From Isosphaeraceae bacterium (GTDB lineage Bacteria; Planctomycetota; Planctomycetia; Isosphaerales; Isosphaeraceae), in the NCBI GenBank assembly GCA_021324445.1, contig JAJPJC010000322.1, positions 32,612 to 96,611 on the forward strand: 64,000 bases of DNA, given 5' to 3'. Within the stretch, counting starts at the first letter, position 1. Each line of letters opens with the position of its first letter. The notes under the pieces are model-generated. The model had not been told where the DNA came from. It saw only the letters and a program-made list of their open reading frames with translations, and searched no databases. The translations under genes were made by a program, and so were the position numbers. Positions 1 through 8,273 of the stretch are shown here, in pieces.

Positions 1-553
1 CGACGCGAACCGCCAGCAGGTTTTTCTGGCCGAACTTCACCCGCGGCGTGAGGTCCGCCTGGAATGCGGTATTCCCACCCTGGTGGAAATTCGCGCGGCC
101 TTCGCTGGGCTCGTCGACCTCGACCGGCGCGCCGTTGAGATACACCTCCGCCCCGTTCTGCACGCCGTCGAAATGGATCTTGACCATTCGCCCCGTCCAC
201 GCCGCCGGCACGTCGAACTCCAGGCGGTAGAGGCCGATCGCGTTGTCGGGCTGGTTGTACGTCGCCGCGGAGAAGCCGGCGATCTCCCAGTTGCCCGGCA
301 CGGTCAGGAGTTTCCACGAGCCGTCTTCCTGGTAGTCGAGCCTCTGGAACGGCTCGGGATTCGCCGGGAGGACGATCGGCCGTGGCCCGCCGCCGATCGA
401 GCCATGCTCGGGCTCGTCCCCCTTCTGCTCGAGCTTGAAATGCCATCGCCCGTCGAGCGAGTGGACGAAGGTTTCGTCGGAGGGGATGACGCTCGTCGCT
501 GCGGCGAAGGGGACTAACAGCAGGCAGGCGAGCGCCGCGAAGAGTCCGCGCAT
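1..553 (-). CDS. Glycoside hydrolase family 2 N-terminal part, secreted, cut by window edge
   Basis: Only the first 184 codons lie in the window; the gene runs off the left edge. The ATG at 553 follows a GGAAGGAG ribosome site about 9 nt upstream. Residues 1-20 form a signal peptide (MRGLFAALACLLLVPFAAAT). The rest matches the jelly-roll sugar-binding domain of GH2 enzymes: a SLDGRWHFKL opening, then VPGNWEI, GLYRLEFDVP and HFDGVQNGAEVYLNG, which is the usual order at the start of beta-galactosidase and beta-mannosidase type GH2 proteins. The catalytic TIM barrel is outside the window, so substrate cannot be named. It probably acts in the periplasm or outside the cell on plant or algal polysaccharide. 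Family assignment is firm; the specific activity is unknown. Confidence 0.85.
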   Translation of the reverse strand, partial: MRGLFAALACLLLVPFAAATSVIPSDETFVHSLDGRWHFKLEQKGDEPEHGSIGGGPRPIVLPANPEPFQRLDYQEDGSWKLLTVPGNWEIAGFSAATYNQPDNAIGLYRLEFDVPAAWTGRMVKIHFDGVQNGAEVYLNGAPVEVDEPSEGRANFHQGGNTAFQADLTPRVKFGQKNLLAVRV

Positions 554-757
554 CAGGAGCGACTCCTTCCCAGGTGGGCAGTGATCTCTCTCCGGCGTAC
601 ACCAGGCATCCCGCACGCACGCTCGCAACTCCCGCAGGCGGGGGAGGAGGGGGTTCGCGGGCCGGCCCTTGGGGAACTATCTTACCCCGGCAAGGAAGTT
701 CCGCATACGACCCAAACGAACCCGACCGCCCAGGGAGGGAATCACCACCGATTGCGG

Positions 758-1969
758 TCAGAGATTGAGGAACGGCACCGGCAGGAGGAACGCGTGCTGT
801 TCGTACAGGCTGGCGACGCCGCCCCAGGAGGTGTACTGAGAGAGGAACACAATGAGGACGTAAAAGGCGGCGACGGGGATGATGGCGAGTCGGCCCAGGA
901 GGCGGAAGAACCAATGGCTGGGACGGTCGCGGCGGCCCGAGCGGGCATAAGCCCAGCCGATCAGGAGCCGCGCCGGGGCGAGAAAGACCACGAAGACCAG
1001 GCTGGGGAGCCAGGCCGCCTCGCGCGGGATCATCTCGATCTTCAGCAGGTAGAGGGGGATGGACGCCACGAGCAGAACCATCAGCGAGAAGGCGAAGGCC
1101 CAGGGGGCGCGCCGGAACCGCTCCCGGATCGCCCGGCGCGAGAACAGGGCCGCGGCTCGCCCCTCAACCGCGTACCGCACCTGGAGGAACGGCAGGAAGG
1201 GGACGACACTCGCCAGGATCAGCGCCCCGAGGAAACCCAGCAGGGGCACCCGTCCGCCAGCCGAGATCAGGACCGCCGGGACGATCAGCCAGGCGAGCGT
1301 GCCGAGGAACCCGATCAGCCCGAGGCGGAAATAGTGCGGCAGGCGGAGCGCCGCCAGAAAGGCCCAGAGCCCGTCGCGCGCCTCGGCGTAGAGGCTTCCC
1401 TCCCGTAGGCGCCGGACCAGCCAGAAGGGATGACCGAATGGCCAGAGGAAGTGTCGCAGCCGGCCGCCGCGGGCACAGGCCGCCAGGACATGAAACAGCG
1501 TGAGCCCCACCACCGCGACCAGCGCGATGCGCCAGCCTCGGGCTGCCGGCCCGCCCGGGTCGATCAGCTCGGCAGATTGGGCCAGGGTCCCGATCACCCA
1601 GGCGGGGACCGTCGCCAGCCAGATCCCCGCCGCCAGGCCCCCGACTCGCGCCGCGCGGCGCACGCCGATGAACCCGTCCCGCAGCCGGCCCGTCCGCGCC
1701 ACCCGGGCCGAAGATTCCAGGAAATAACCCAGGCTGAGGAACTGGACGATCGGCAAGGCCGCCAGGGTCGATAACCCAACCAGGAGCGACGCCAGGCCGA
1801 AGAGCCATTCGGCCGCGGAGAGCAGCCCCCGTGCAACCCGGCCGACCAGCCGCGACAGAAACGCCCCGCGGCGGCGCGGTGGCGCAAGCTCGGGCGCGGC
1901 CGCGACATCGGGAGCGGTCGCAACCTCATCCTCTTCCCAGGCGCTTTCCAGGATCGTGGTGTCCTGCAT
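758..1969 (-). CDS. Polytopic membrane protein of unknown function
   Basis: A 403-residue protein. An acidic N-terminus and a proline/arginine stretch (residues 1-45) are followed by about eight hydrophobic segments, near residues 50-83, 110-130, 147-165, 216-237, 241-263, 291-310, 321-340 and 361-385, so it is an integral inner-membrane protein. No catalytic motif is visible. Proteins of this style, with paired long hydrophobic helices separated by arginine-rich loops, are common in planctomycete genomes and usually remain hypothetical. The start is the ATG at 1969, with only a weak upstream ribosome site. It stands alone: the GH2 gene begins about 200 bp downstream and the plus-strand DUF1549 gene lies on the other side. 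I do not assign a function. Confidence 0.75.
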   Translation of the reverse strand: MQDTTILESAWEEDEVATAPDVAAAPELAPPRRRGAFLSRLVGRVARGLLSAAEWLFGLASLLVGLSTLAALPIVQFLSLGYFLESSARVARTGRLRDGFIGVRRAARVGGLAAGIWLATVPAWVIGTLAQSAELIDPGGPAARGWRIALVAVVGLTLFHVLAACARGGRLRHFLWPFGHPFWLVRRLREGSLYAEARDGLWAFLAALRLPHYFRLGLIGFLGTLAWLIVPAVLISAGGRVPLLGFLGALILASVVPFLPFLQVRYAVEGRAAALFSRRAIRERFRRAPWAFAFSLMVLLVASIPLYLLKIEMIPREAAWLPSLVFVVFLAPARLLIGWAYARSGRRDRPSHWFFRLLGRLAIIPVAAFYVLIVFLSQYTSWGGVASLYEQHAFLLPVPFLNL

Positions 1970-2138
1970 ACCCGTTGCTACCCGGGGTGAACCTCACGGG
2001 TTTCATCCTGAGGGCGCCGCGCCGTCGAGCTGGACCTGGCCTTCCCGGCCGACCCGTTCGCACCCTGAGGTTTCGTTGGCCCGCCCGGCTGATCGAAACC
2101 CGCTGGTGCCCCACCGGGTATACTACGCTGGCACGAAA

Positions 2139-2193
2139 GTCGGTCGGGCTTCAGCCTGACAAAATCGGAACGTCAGGCTGAAGCCTGACCTAC
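2139..2193. repeat. REP-like palindromic repeat, copy 1
   Basis: Two 22-nt arms (2139-2160 and 2172-2193) are inverted copies around an 11-nt spacer and differ at two positions. Each arm is itself palindromic, built on GTCAGGCTGAAGCCTGAC. The element ends about 30 bp before the DUF1549 start codon. A perfect double copy lies at 32012-32065 and a single-palindrome copy at 22010-22031. Confidence 0.85.
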
Positions 2194-2222
2194 GATCGGA
2201 CCGGAGTCGGTGGAGGGCTGCC

Positions 2223-3830
2223 ATGACGCTCGGCTGGCGGGATCTCGTGTTCTGGGTTGTGACTCTGGGCGGGGGGATGACTCTGGCCACAGGACTCTTG
2301 CGGCCGATGGAGCGGGCCTCGGCGCATCCCACCCGGCCGATCACCGCCGCGGCGGATCTCGGGCCGATCGTCGCACGCGTCAACGCGACGTTCCGGAGCC
2401 TCTGGGCCGAGCAGGGGCTGGCTCCGGCCGCACCAGCCCCCGAGCTGGCCGTGATGCGCCGGTTGGCGCTGGCGCTCTGTGGCACGGTGCCGTCCCTGGA
2501 GGAAGTCCGACGGTTCGAGGCCCGGCCGGCCGCGGGCCGGCTCGACACCTGGCTGGACGACCTGCTGCACGACCGCCGTTGCGCCGACTACCTCGCCGAG
2601 CGGTTCGCCCGGGTCTTCGTCGGCACCGAGGACGGCCCGTTCCTGCGATTTCGCCGCCGCCGCTTCGTGGCCTGGCTCAGCGACGTGATCCTCGAGAACC
2701 GGCGGTATGACGCGGTGGTCCGCGACCTGATCGCCGGGACGGGCCTCTGGACGGACCACCCCGCGGTGAACTTCCTCTCGGTGACGATCGCCGAGGAGAC
2801 CGCGCGGCCCACGCCCGATCGCCTGGCGGCGCGGGTGGCGCGGGCCTTCCTCGGCGCGCGGCTGGATTGCGCCCAGTGCCACGACCACCCGTTCCAGCCC
2901 TGGAAGCAAGCCGATTTCCGCGGCCTGGCCGCCTTCTTCGGCGGGGTCCACTCCGACTTCCGCGGCATCCGCGACGCCGAGAACGACTACCGGGCCACCG
3001 ACCGCAAGACCAAGGAGGCCAAGCTGGTCGAGCCGTGCGTCCCGTTCCGGGCCGAGCTGCGGCCCAACGCGGGCAGCCCGCGCGCGCAGCTCGCCGCCTG
3101 GGTGACCGACCCGCGCAACCCGAACCTCGCCCGCGTCACGGTCAACCGCGTCTGGGCGCTGCTCCTGGGCCGACCGCTGGTCGAGCCGGTCGACGACCTG
3201 GCGGCGGCCGCCGAGATTCACCCGGCCCTCGTGGCCCTGGCCGACGACTTCACGGCCCACGGCTCTGATCTTCACCGGCTGATCCGCACCATCGCGGCCA
3301 CCGAGGCATTCCGCCTCGACAGCGCCGCCGAGGATGCCGGCGATCGGCACGAGGCGGAGTGGGCCGTCTTCCCCATGACCCGGCTTCGGCCCGAGCAGGT
3401 GGCCGGGGCGGTCTTCCAGGCCGCCTCGCTCACGACCCTCGGCCCGCAATCCCACTGGTTCGCGCGCCTGGTCGTCTACACCGGCAGGAACGACTTCGTC
3501 CGCCGTTACGGCGACACGGGTGAGGACGAGTTCGACGCCCGGTCCGGCACGATCCCCCAGCGCCTCTTGCTGATGAACGGCCAGATCGTCCGCGATCGGA
3601 TCAAGAGCGACTTCTTCAACGCCTCCGCGCGGATCGCCGGCCTGGCCCCCGACGACCGCACGGCCGTCGAGGCCGCCTACCTCGCCGTCCTGACCCGCCG
3701 TCCCACGCCGGAGGAATCCACTCACTTCGCCGGCCGCCTCGCCGGCACTTCCGGCGACGAGCGGAAGGACCGGCTCAGTGACCTCTACTGGACCTTGATC
3801 AATTCGACCGAGTTCTCCTGGAATCATTGA
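2223..3830 (+). CDS. DUF1549 and DUF1553 domain protein
   Basis: A 535-residue protein of the planctomycete DUF1549-DUF1553 type. A hydrophobic N-terminus (residues 8-25) suggests export or anchoring. DUF1549 covers roughly residues 45-260 and includes a CxxCH heme-c-like motif (CAQCH, residues 216-220) followed by DHPF. DUF1553 follows, with the GSPRAQLAAWVTDPRNPN and VNRVWALLLGRPLVEPVDD blocks. Many relatives are longer and carry an additional N-terminal cytochrome domain; this is a compact form without one. The ATG has a GGTGGAGGG ribosome site 6-7 nt upstream. The DUF1501 gene starts 8 bp after the stop, so the two are almost certainly cotranscribed. The biochemical role of the pair is not established, though it is often linked to secreted catabolic or electron-transfer functions. 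Confidence 0.9.
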   Translation: MTLGWRDLVFWVVTLGGGMTLATGLLRPMERASAHPTRPITAAADLGPIVARVNATFRSLWAEQGLAPAAPAPELAVMRRLALALCGTVPSLEEVRRFEARPAAGRLDTWLDDLLHDRRCADYLAERFARVFVGTEDGPFLRFRRRRFVAWLSDVILENRRYDAVVRDLIAGTGLWTDHPAVNFLSVTIAEETARPTPDRLAARVARAFLGARLDCAQCHDHPFQPWKQADFRGLAAFFGGVHSDFRGIRDAENDYRATDRKTKEAKLVEPCVPFRAELRPNAGSPRAQLAAWVTDPRNPNLARVTVNRVWALLLGRPLVEPVDDLAAAAEIHPALVALADDFTAHGSDLHRLIRTIAATEAFRLDSAAEDAGDRHEAEWAVFPMTRLRPEQVAGAVFQAASLTTLGPQSHWFARLVVYTGRNDFVRRYGDTGEDEFDARSGTIPQRLLLMNGQIVRDRIKSDFFNASARIAGLAPDDRTAVEAAYLAVLTRRPTPEESTHFAGRLAGTSGDERKDRLSDLYWTLINSTEFSWNH

Positions 3831-3838
3831 GGCTCGTG

Positions 3839-5098
3839 ATGACTTCCCCCCACGGACCGGTGCTGGACCGTCGCGGTTTCCTCAAGCTGGCCGGGCTGAG
3901 CTGGCTGACGCCCGTCGGGCGGCTGCTGGCCGACCAGGCCGAGCGGACGCGGCAGCCGGCGCAGTCGATCATCCTCCTCTGGCTCGGCGGCGGCCCCAGC
4001 CAGCTCGAGACCTTCGACCCGCATCCCGATACGAAGATCGCCGCCGGCACCAAAGCGATCGCGACCTCGGTCCGGGGCATCCAGCTCGCGGAGGGGTACG
4101 AGCAACTGGCCAGTCAGATGGGCTCGGTCGCGTTGATCCGGTCGATGGTCAGCAAGGAGGGGGACCACGAGCGGGGCACGTACCTGATGAAGACGGGCTA
4201 CCGGCCGGATCCGACCGTCGAGCATCCCTCGATCGGGGCGATCTGCTGCCACGAGCTGCCCGTGGGCCGGACCGATATTCCGCGGCACATCTCGATCCTG
4301 ACCGGCCAATGGCCCAGCCGGGGCGGGTTCCTGGGCGGCGAGTTCGACGCCTTCCAGGTCGATGACCCCAACGGCAAGTTGCCGGATGTGACCGCCGCGG
4401 TATCGCCGCCGCGCGACGTGGCGCGGGTCCGCGACCTGGAGGTCGTCGAGCGGGCCTTCGCGCGGGGGCGGGCTGGTCGGGTCGAGGAGACCTTGCACCG
4501 CGAGACCCTGGCCCGCGCCCGCGTGATGATGACCTCCGAGCAGCTCCAGGCGTTCGACGTCTCTCAGGAGCCCGCCGCCGTGCGCGCCGAGTATGGCGCG
4601 ACGGCCTTCGGCCGCGGCTGCCTGGCCGCCCGCCGGCTTATCGAAGTCGGCGTGCGCTGCGTCGAGGTCACGCTCGGGGGCTGGGACGCCCACGTCAATA
4701 ACCATGAAATCCACAAGGCGCGCGCCCGGGAGCTCGATCCGGCGTTCGCCGCCTTGTTGCGCGACCTGGCGCGGCGGCACCTGCTGGAGCGCACCGTTGT
4801 GCTCTGCTGCGGCGAGTTCGGCCGCACGCCCAAGGTCAACCCGCTGGGGGGTCGCGACCACTGGCCCGGCGGCTTCAGCCTGGCCCTGGCCGGCGGCGGC
4901 CTCCGCGGCGGCCTGGCCCTCGGCCAGACCGATCCCGAGGGGCTCAAGGACCCGGTCCGGCCGACCACGATCGAGGACGTGCATGCCACCGTCCTGACGG
5001 CCCTGGGTCTCAACCCGGCCAAGGAGAACACCGCCCCGGCGACCGGCCGGCCGATCAAGCTCAGCGCCGGCCGACCGATCCGGGAATTGCTGGTTTGA
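3839..5098 (+). CDS. DUF1501 family protein, Tat-exported
   Basis: A 419-residue DUF1501 protein, distantly related to the sulfatase/alkaline phosphatase fold. The N-terminus carries a twin-arginine signal (DRRGFLKLAGLSWL), so a folded protein is probably exported by Tat. Family landmarks are WLGGGPSQLETFDPHP near the start, the AEGYEQLASQMGSVALIRSM block, GGWDAHVNN in the middle and CCGEFGRTPKVN with RDHWPGGFS near the end. A TTG overlapping the previous stop (3827) could extend the frame by four codons; the ATG at 3839 is preferred because it places the twin arginines at the usual distance. It forms a pair with the DUF1549 gene just upstream. The family is known from sequence but its substrate is not. 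Confidence 0.9.
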   Translation: MTSPHGPVLDRRGFLKLAGLSWLTPVGRLLADQAERTRQPAQSIILLWLGGGPSQLETFDPHPDTKIAAGTKAIATSVRGIQLAEGYEQLASQMGSVALIRSMVSKEGDHERGTYLMKTGYRPDPTVEHPSIGAICCHELPVGRTDIPRHISILTGQWPSRGGFLGGEFDAFQVDDPNGKLPDVTAAVSPPRDVARVRDLEVVERAFARGRAGRVEETLHRETLARARVMMTSEQLQAFDVSQEPAAVRAEYGATAFGRGCLAARRLIEVGVRCVEVTLGGWDAHVNNHEIHKARARELDPAFAALLRDLARRHLLERTVVLCCGEFGRTPKVNPLGGRDHWPGGFSLALAGGGLRGGLALGQTDPEGLKDPVRPTTIEDVHATVLTALGLNPAKENTAPATGRPIKLSAGRPIRELLV

Positions 5099-5135
5099 AC
5101 CCAGGGGGCCATCCACCGCGGCAGATGGGGCAGAG

Positions 5136-5617
5136 ATGCTCGAGCGCGTCTCCATCGAAACCACCTTCGTCAGCTACTTGTGACGGCACGGCCCAGCCGT
5201 GACGTGGTGATCGCCGGCCATCAACAGACCACCCACGAATGGTGGGATACGCGCCGGGGAAGCTACGAGCTTTGTGCCTCACAGTCGGTCCTGGAAGAGG
5301 CAGCGGCCGGCAATCCCCAAGCCCCTCAAGAACGGCTCGATGTCTTGCGGCCGATGACATTCCTGGAAACGACAAATGCCGCCTTGGCCTTGGCCAAAGA
5401 GCTGATTCAGGCAGGCGCGTTGCCCGCGAAGGCTGACAGCGACGCCCTGCATATTGCCATCGCAGCCACTCAAGGGATACCCTATCTCTTGACGTGGAAT
5501 TGCCGGCACCTGGCCAATGCCACGATGCGGCCGCTGATCGAATCGGTCTGCGCCAGCGGCGGATTCAAAGCCCCGATCATCTGCACGCCCGAGGAGCTCC
5601 TGGAGACGAAGCCATGA
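5136..5617 (+). pseudogene. VapC-like PIN-domain toxin, frameshifted near the 5' end
   Basis: The ATG at 5136 opens a frame reading MLERVSIETTFVSYL and then hits TGA at 5181-5183. The expected continuation (TARPSRDVV...) resumes two bases out of phase at 5183 and stays open to 5617. Joined, the product is a PIN-domain toxin of about 160 residues: IETTFVSYL supplies the first acidic active-site position (Glu in this subgroup), and SDALHIAIA and LLTWNCRHLAN supply the central and C-terminal conserved parts. The break is a net TG insertion after TAC TTG. The open frame could be started by the GTG at 5180, but that would lack the first acidic residue and beta strand, so it is probably inactive. 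The downstream partner overlaps it by ATGA. A sequencing error cannot be excluded. Confidence 0.75.
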
Positions 5618-5856
5618 ACGACCCAATCGTCGATGAAGTTCGTCGCGTGCGCGATGCCTACGCCGCTCGATTCAATTATGATCTGGACGCAATCTTTCGG
5701 GATATCAAAGAGAACGAGACGAAGAGCGGGCGCACTTTCGCTTCGTTCACACCGGCCAGGTTCCAGCCGGACGAGGTGCTGCGGCCGACTGAACCGGCCC
5801 TGCCTGTTTCCGACAGCATTCCATCTCACCAAGTCGGCTCGGCGGTTGAAGGTTAG
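5614..5856 (+). CDS. Small protein paired with the VapC-like gene, candidate antitoxin
   Basis: An 80-residue protein whose ATG overlaps the toxin stop codon (ATGA at 5614-5617), so translation is probably coupled. It starts MNDPIVDEVRRVRDAYAARF, followed by a helical stretch with DLDAIFRDIKENETKSGR. Short proteins with this opening commonly sit directly after PIN-domain genes of this subgroup, which suggests an antitoxin or accessory role; that is inference from position and appearance, not a recognised domain. The C-terminal 30 residues (PARFQPDEVL onward) look low in complexity and may be an unconserved tail. The gene is intact while its partner is frameshifted, which makes sense if loss of the toxin was tolerated and the antitoxin-like gene has not yet decayed. 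Confidence 0.6.
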   Translation: MNDPIVDEVRRVRDAYAARFNYDLDAIFRDIKENETKSGRTFASFTPARFQPDEVLRPTEPALPVSDSIPSHQVGSAVEG

Positions 5857-5889
5857 ATCAGAAAGCGCCATGCTGGGAAGGCTTCTCTG

Positions 5890-7932
5890 ATGGGATTGCG
5901 CCGCGAACGAAGCAATCATCTCGTGAGCCGAATCGGCGCGGTGACAGCCGTGGTGCTGGTGCTCTGGGCGATCAGTCGGGTGGCGTCCTGGGATCAGGCC
6001 GGGAACGTCCAAGGCGTCGGCGCAACGTCCCAGCCGGCCCCCTCCAAGGTCGGGGTCTCGATCAACGATTCCAGGGCGTTTCCGGGATACACCTTGTTCG
6101 CTCCGATGTCGTCCACGACCTATCTGATCGACATGCAAGGGAAGGTCGTGCGGACCTGGGTGAGCGATACGGTCCCGGGCTACAGTGCTTACCTCCTCGA
6201 GAACGGAGACCTCTTGCGCCCCGGTGTCCTCCCGCAGCAATCCTTCGGCACCGGCCCCGGGGCTGCCGGGAGAGTTCAGCGGTTCACCTGGGACGGCAAG
6301 CTCATCTGGGATTACACCTTCGCGAGCGAGACGCGGCTTCCTCATCATGATGTCGCGGGGCTGCCCAACGGCAACGTGCTGATGATCGTGTGGGAGAAAA
6401 AGACGGCCGCGGAGGCCATCGCCGCCGGTCGCAATCCGGAAACTCTCCACAAGGACTGGCCCTTGCTGCCCGACTGCCTCATCGAGGTCAAGCCCACGGG
6501 GACCACGACCGGCCAGATCGTCTGGGAATGGCACTTGTGGGACCATCTCATTCAGGATCATGATTCGGCCAAGGCGAATTATGGCGATGTGGCCGCTCAT
6601 CCCGAGTTAGTCGACCTCAACTACCGAGAGGGGTTGATCCAGCTCATGCTCGTGACCCAGCAGGGCCAGGACAAGCTCCGGTCCATCGGCTATCTGGCCG
6701 TTTCCCCCTATTCGAGAACGAACCCGCCGCGGATCAACCCGGATTGGACGCACATCAACAGCGTGGACTACAACGCGGAGCTCGACCAGATTGCCTTGAG
6801 CGTGCACGGGTTCAGTGAGGTCTGGATCATCGATCACAGCACGACGACGGCGGAAGCGGCCAGCCACCGCGGTGGCCGCTCCGGCAAGGGAGGTGATCTG
6901 CTCTACCGATGGGGCAATCCCTGGACCTATCGCGCCGGCACGGTCGCGGATCAGAAGCTCTTTGCCCAGCACGACGCGCGCTGGATCCCCAAGGGGCTCC
7001 CTGGCGCAGGACACCTCCTGGTCTTCAACAACGGCTGGCACCGGCCGGGGGGCGACTCCTCGTCGGTGGACGAGGTGATCCTCCCCGTGGATGAGGAGGG
7101 ACGGTACTTCAAGACGGGGGCCGCGTTCGGACCGGACCAGCCGGTCTGGAGCTATACCGCACCCAAGAAGTCGGATTTTAATTGCACCTTCATGTCCGGG
7201 GCTCAACGACTTCCGAATGGGAATACGCTCATCTGTGCGGGCCCGGACGGCATGATCTTCGAAGTGACCCCGACGCACGAAATCGTCTGGAAATACGTGA
7301 ACCCCGTCCCAGGGGGGCCGGACCCCGGCGCTCCCGACTCCCCAGGTGGTCACGGTGGCTCGCCGCCGCTGGGGCTAATCCTGCCGCCGTCCCTCCAGCA
7401 GGACTTGCATCTGTCGCCGGAGCAGACGAAGCAACTGGATGAGTTTCAGAAGGAGGTCCAGGGCCAGCTTGACCGGGTCCTCACCGACGAGCAGAGAAAG
7501 CGACTCCCGGCGCGGAGCGGCCACAGCCGCGGCGGGACCGGCGGCCTCCCTGCGCCCGGTCAGATCCTCTCGGCGTCGGCGCGCGCGCTCCTGAAGCTGA
7601 ATCGCGCCCAGGACCAGCAATGGGACCGACTCCAGGAGGCGGTGGATCGCAAACTCGACACGATGATGACGGGCGAACAGAAGAAGCGGTTCCAGAAGAT
7701 CCGGGAAGAGTTCGCTCGGGCCGGACCCTCCGGCGGTCCCAGACCCAGCCCACATCCTGCTGCCGCTCCCGGCGGGCCGGGAGGCCCCGCCTTCGTTCCG
7801 TCGAAGCGCTCCCTGTTCCGCGCCGCCCGGTACGCCCCGGACTTTCCCGGCCTGGCCGGCAAGGAGTTGAAGCCGGGAACGACCGTGGAAGCGATGCGGC
7901 CCAAAGAACCGGAGAAGACGGCCCCTCGATGA
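5890..7932 (+). CDS. Arylsulfotransferase (ASST)-like protein with inserted Spy-like helical segment
   Basis: A 680-residue protein with one N-terminal membrane helix or signal (residues 13-30). Residues 55-470 read as an arylsulfate sulfotransferase beta-propeller: PGYTLFAPMSSTTYLID, repeated LPNGN and WDGKLIWDYTF blades, HHDVAGLPNGNVL, and a final LPNGNTLICAGPDGMIFEV. ASST proteins are periplasmic and move sulfate between phenols. Residues 473-625 are unlike the propeller: a glycine/proline linker, then LSPEQ...LTDEQ and MTGEQKKRFQKIREE, which resemble the LTxxQ helices of Spy/CpxP-type proteins. Residues 638-660 (RSLFRAARYAPDFPGLAGKEL) then give the usual propeller-family C-terminus, so the helical part looks inserted. 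The ATG at 5890 has GGAAGG upstream. The catalytic histidine cannot be assigned by eye. Confidence 0.8.
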   Translation: MGLRRERSNHLVSRIGAVTAVVLVLWAISRVASWDQAGNVQGVGATSQPAPSKVGVSINDSRAFPGYTLFAPMSSTTYLIDMQGKVVRTWVSDTVPGYSAYLLENGDLLRPGVLPQQSFGTGPGAAGRVQRFTWDGKLIWDYTFASETRLPHHDVAGLPNGNVLMIVWEKKTAAEAIAAGRNPETLHKDWPLLPDCLIEVKPTGTTTGQIVWEWHLWDHLIQDHDSAKANYGDVAAHPELVDLNYREGLIQLMLVTQQGQDKLRSIGYLAVSPYSRTNPPRINPDWTHINSVDYNAELDQIALSVHGFSEVWIIDHSTTTAEAASHRGGRSGKGGDLLYRWGNPWTYRAGTVADQKLFAQHDARWIPKGLPGAGHLLVFNNGWHRPGGDSSSVDEVILPVDEEGRYFKTGAAFGPDQPVWSYTAPKKSDFNCTFMSGAQRLPNGNTLICAGPDGMIFEVTPTHEIVWKYVNPVPGGPDPGAPDSPGGHGGSPPLGLILPPSLQQDLHLSPEQTKQLDEFQKEVQGQLDRVLTDEQRKRLPARSGHSRGGTGGLPAPGQILSASARALLKLNRAQDQQWDRLQEAVDRKLDTMMTGEQKKRFQKIREEFARAGPSGGPRPSPHPAAAPGGPGGPAFVPSKRSLFRAARYAPDFPGLAGKELKPGTTVEAMRPKEPEKTAPR

Positions 7933-8068
7933 GTGGCGGAGACGCCGAGTCCCGGGCGGTGCGCCGCGGCGGCCACGGCGCACCCACCAGGATCGTCGCG
8001 GTGGGAGCCCCCGGCTTCAGCCTGGGGAGGAGCCGCGCCCCCGTCGCTGGGTCCGGTCTCGTGATCCG

Positions 8069-8171
8069 AATTCTTCACCGCAGAGACCGCAGAGCAAGAG
8101 CCGGAGGGAGCAGGAGAATGGTCTCCGTTTTCGTCTCTGTGGTCTCTGCGTGCTCTGCGGTGAGTCGAATT
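8069..8171. repeat. Imperfect inverted repeat with CACCGCAGAG ends
   Basis: The 341 bp between the ASST gene and the DUF1559 gene hold no convincing gene. Within them, AATTCTTCACCGCAGAG (from 8069) is mirrored by CTCTGCGGTGAGTCGAATT (ending near 8171), and the inner sequence repeats the motif (GAGACCGCAGAG on the left, CTCTGTGGTCTCTGCG on the right). The result is a roughly 100-bp hairpin-forming element. Short intergenic elements with CACCGCAGAG or ACCACAGAG ends are widespread in several bacterial phyla. It could also act as a transcription barrier between the two convergent genes. Confidence 0.7.
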
Positions 8172-8273
8172 GATCGTCGCTTCAAGAGCAAGGATGCCGA
8201 TCGGATGCTGAGTCCAGCCACAAGCCCCCGGCGCAGGCCGTGGGGTACCTGACTGGGAACCGCTCTCACGTTC

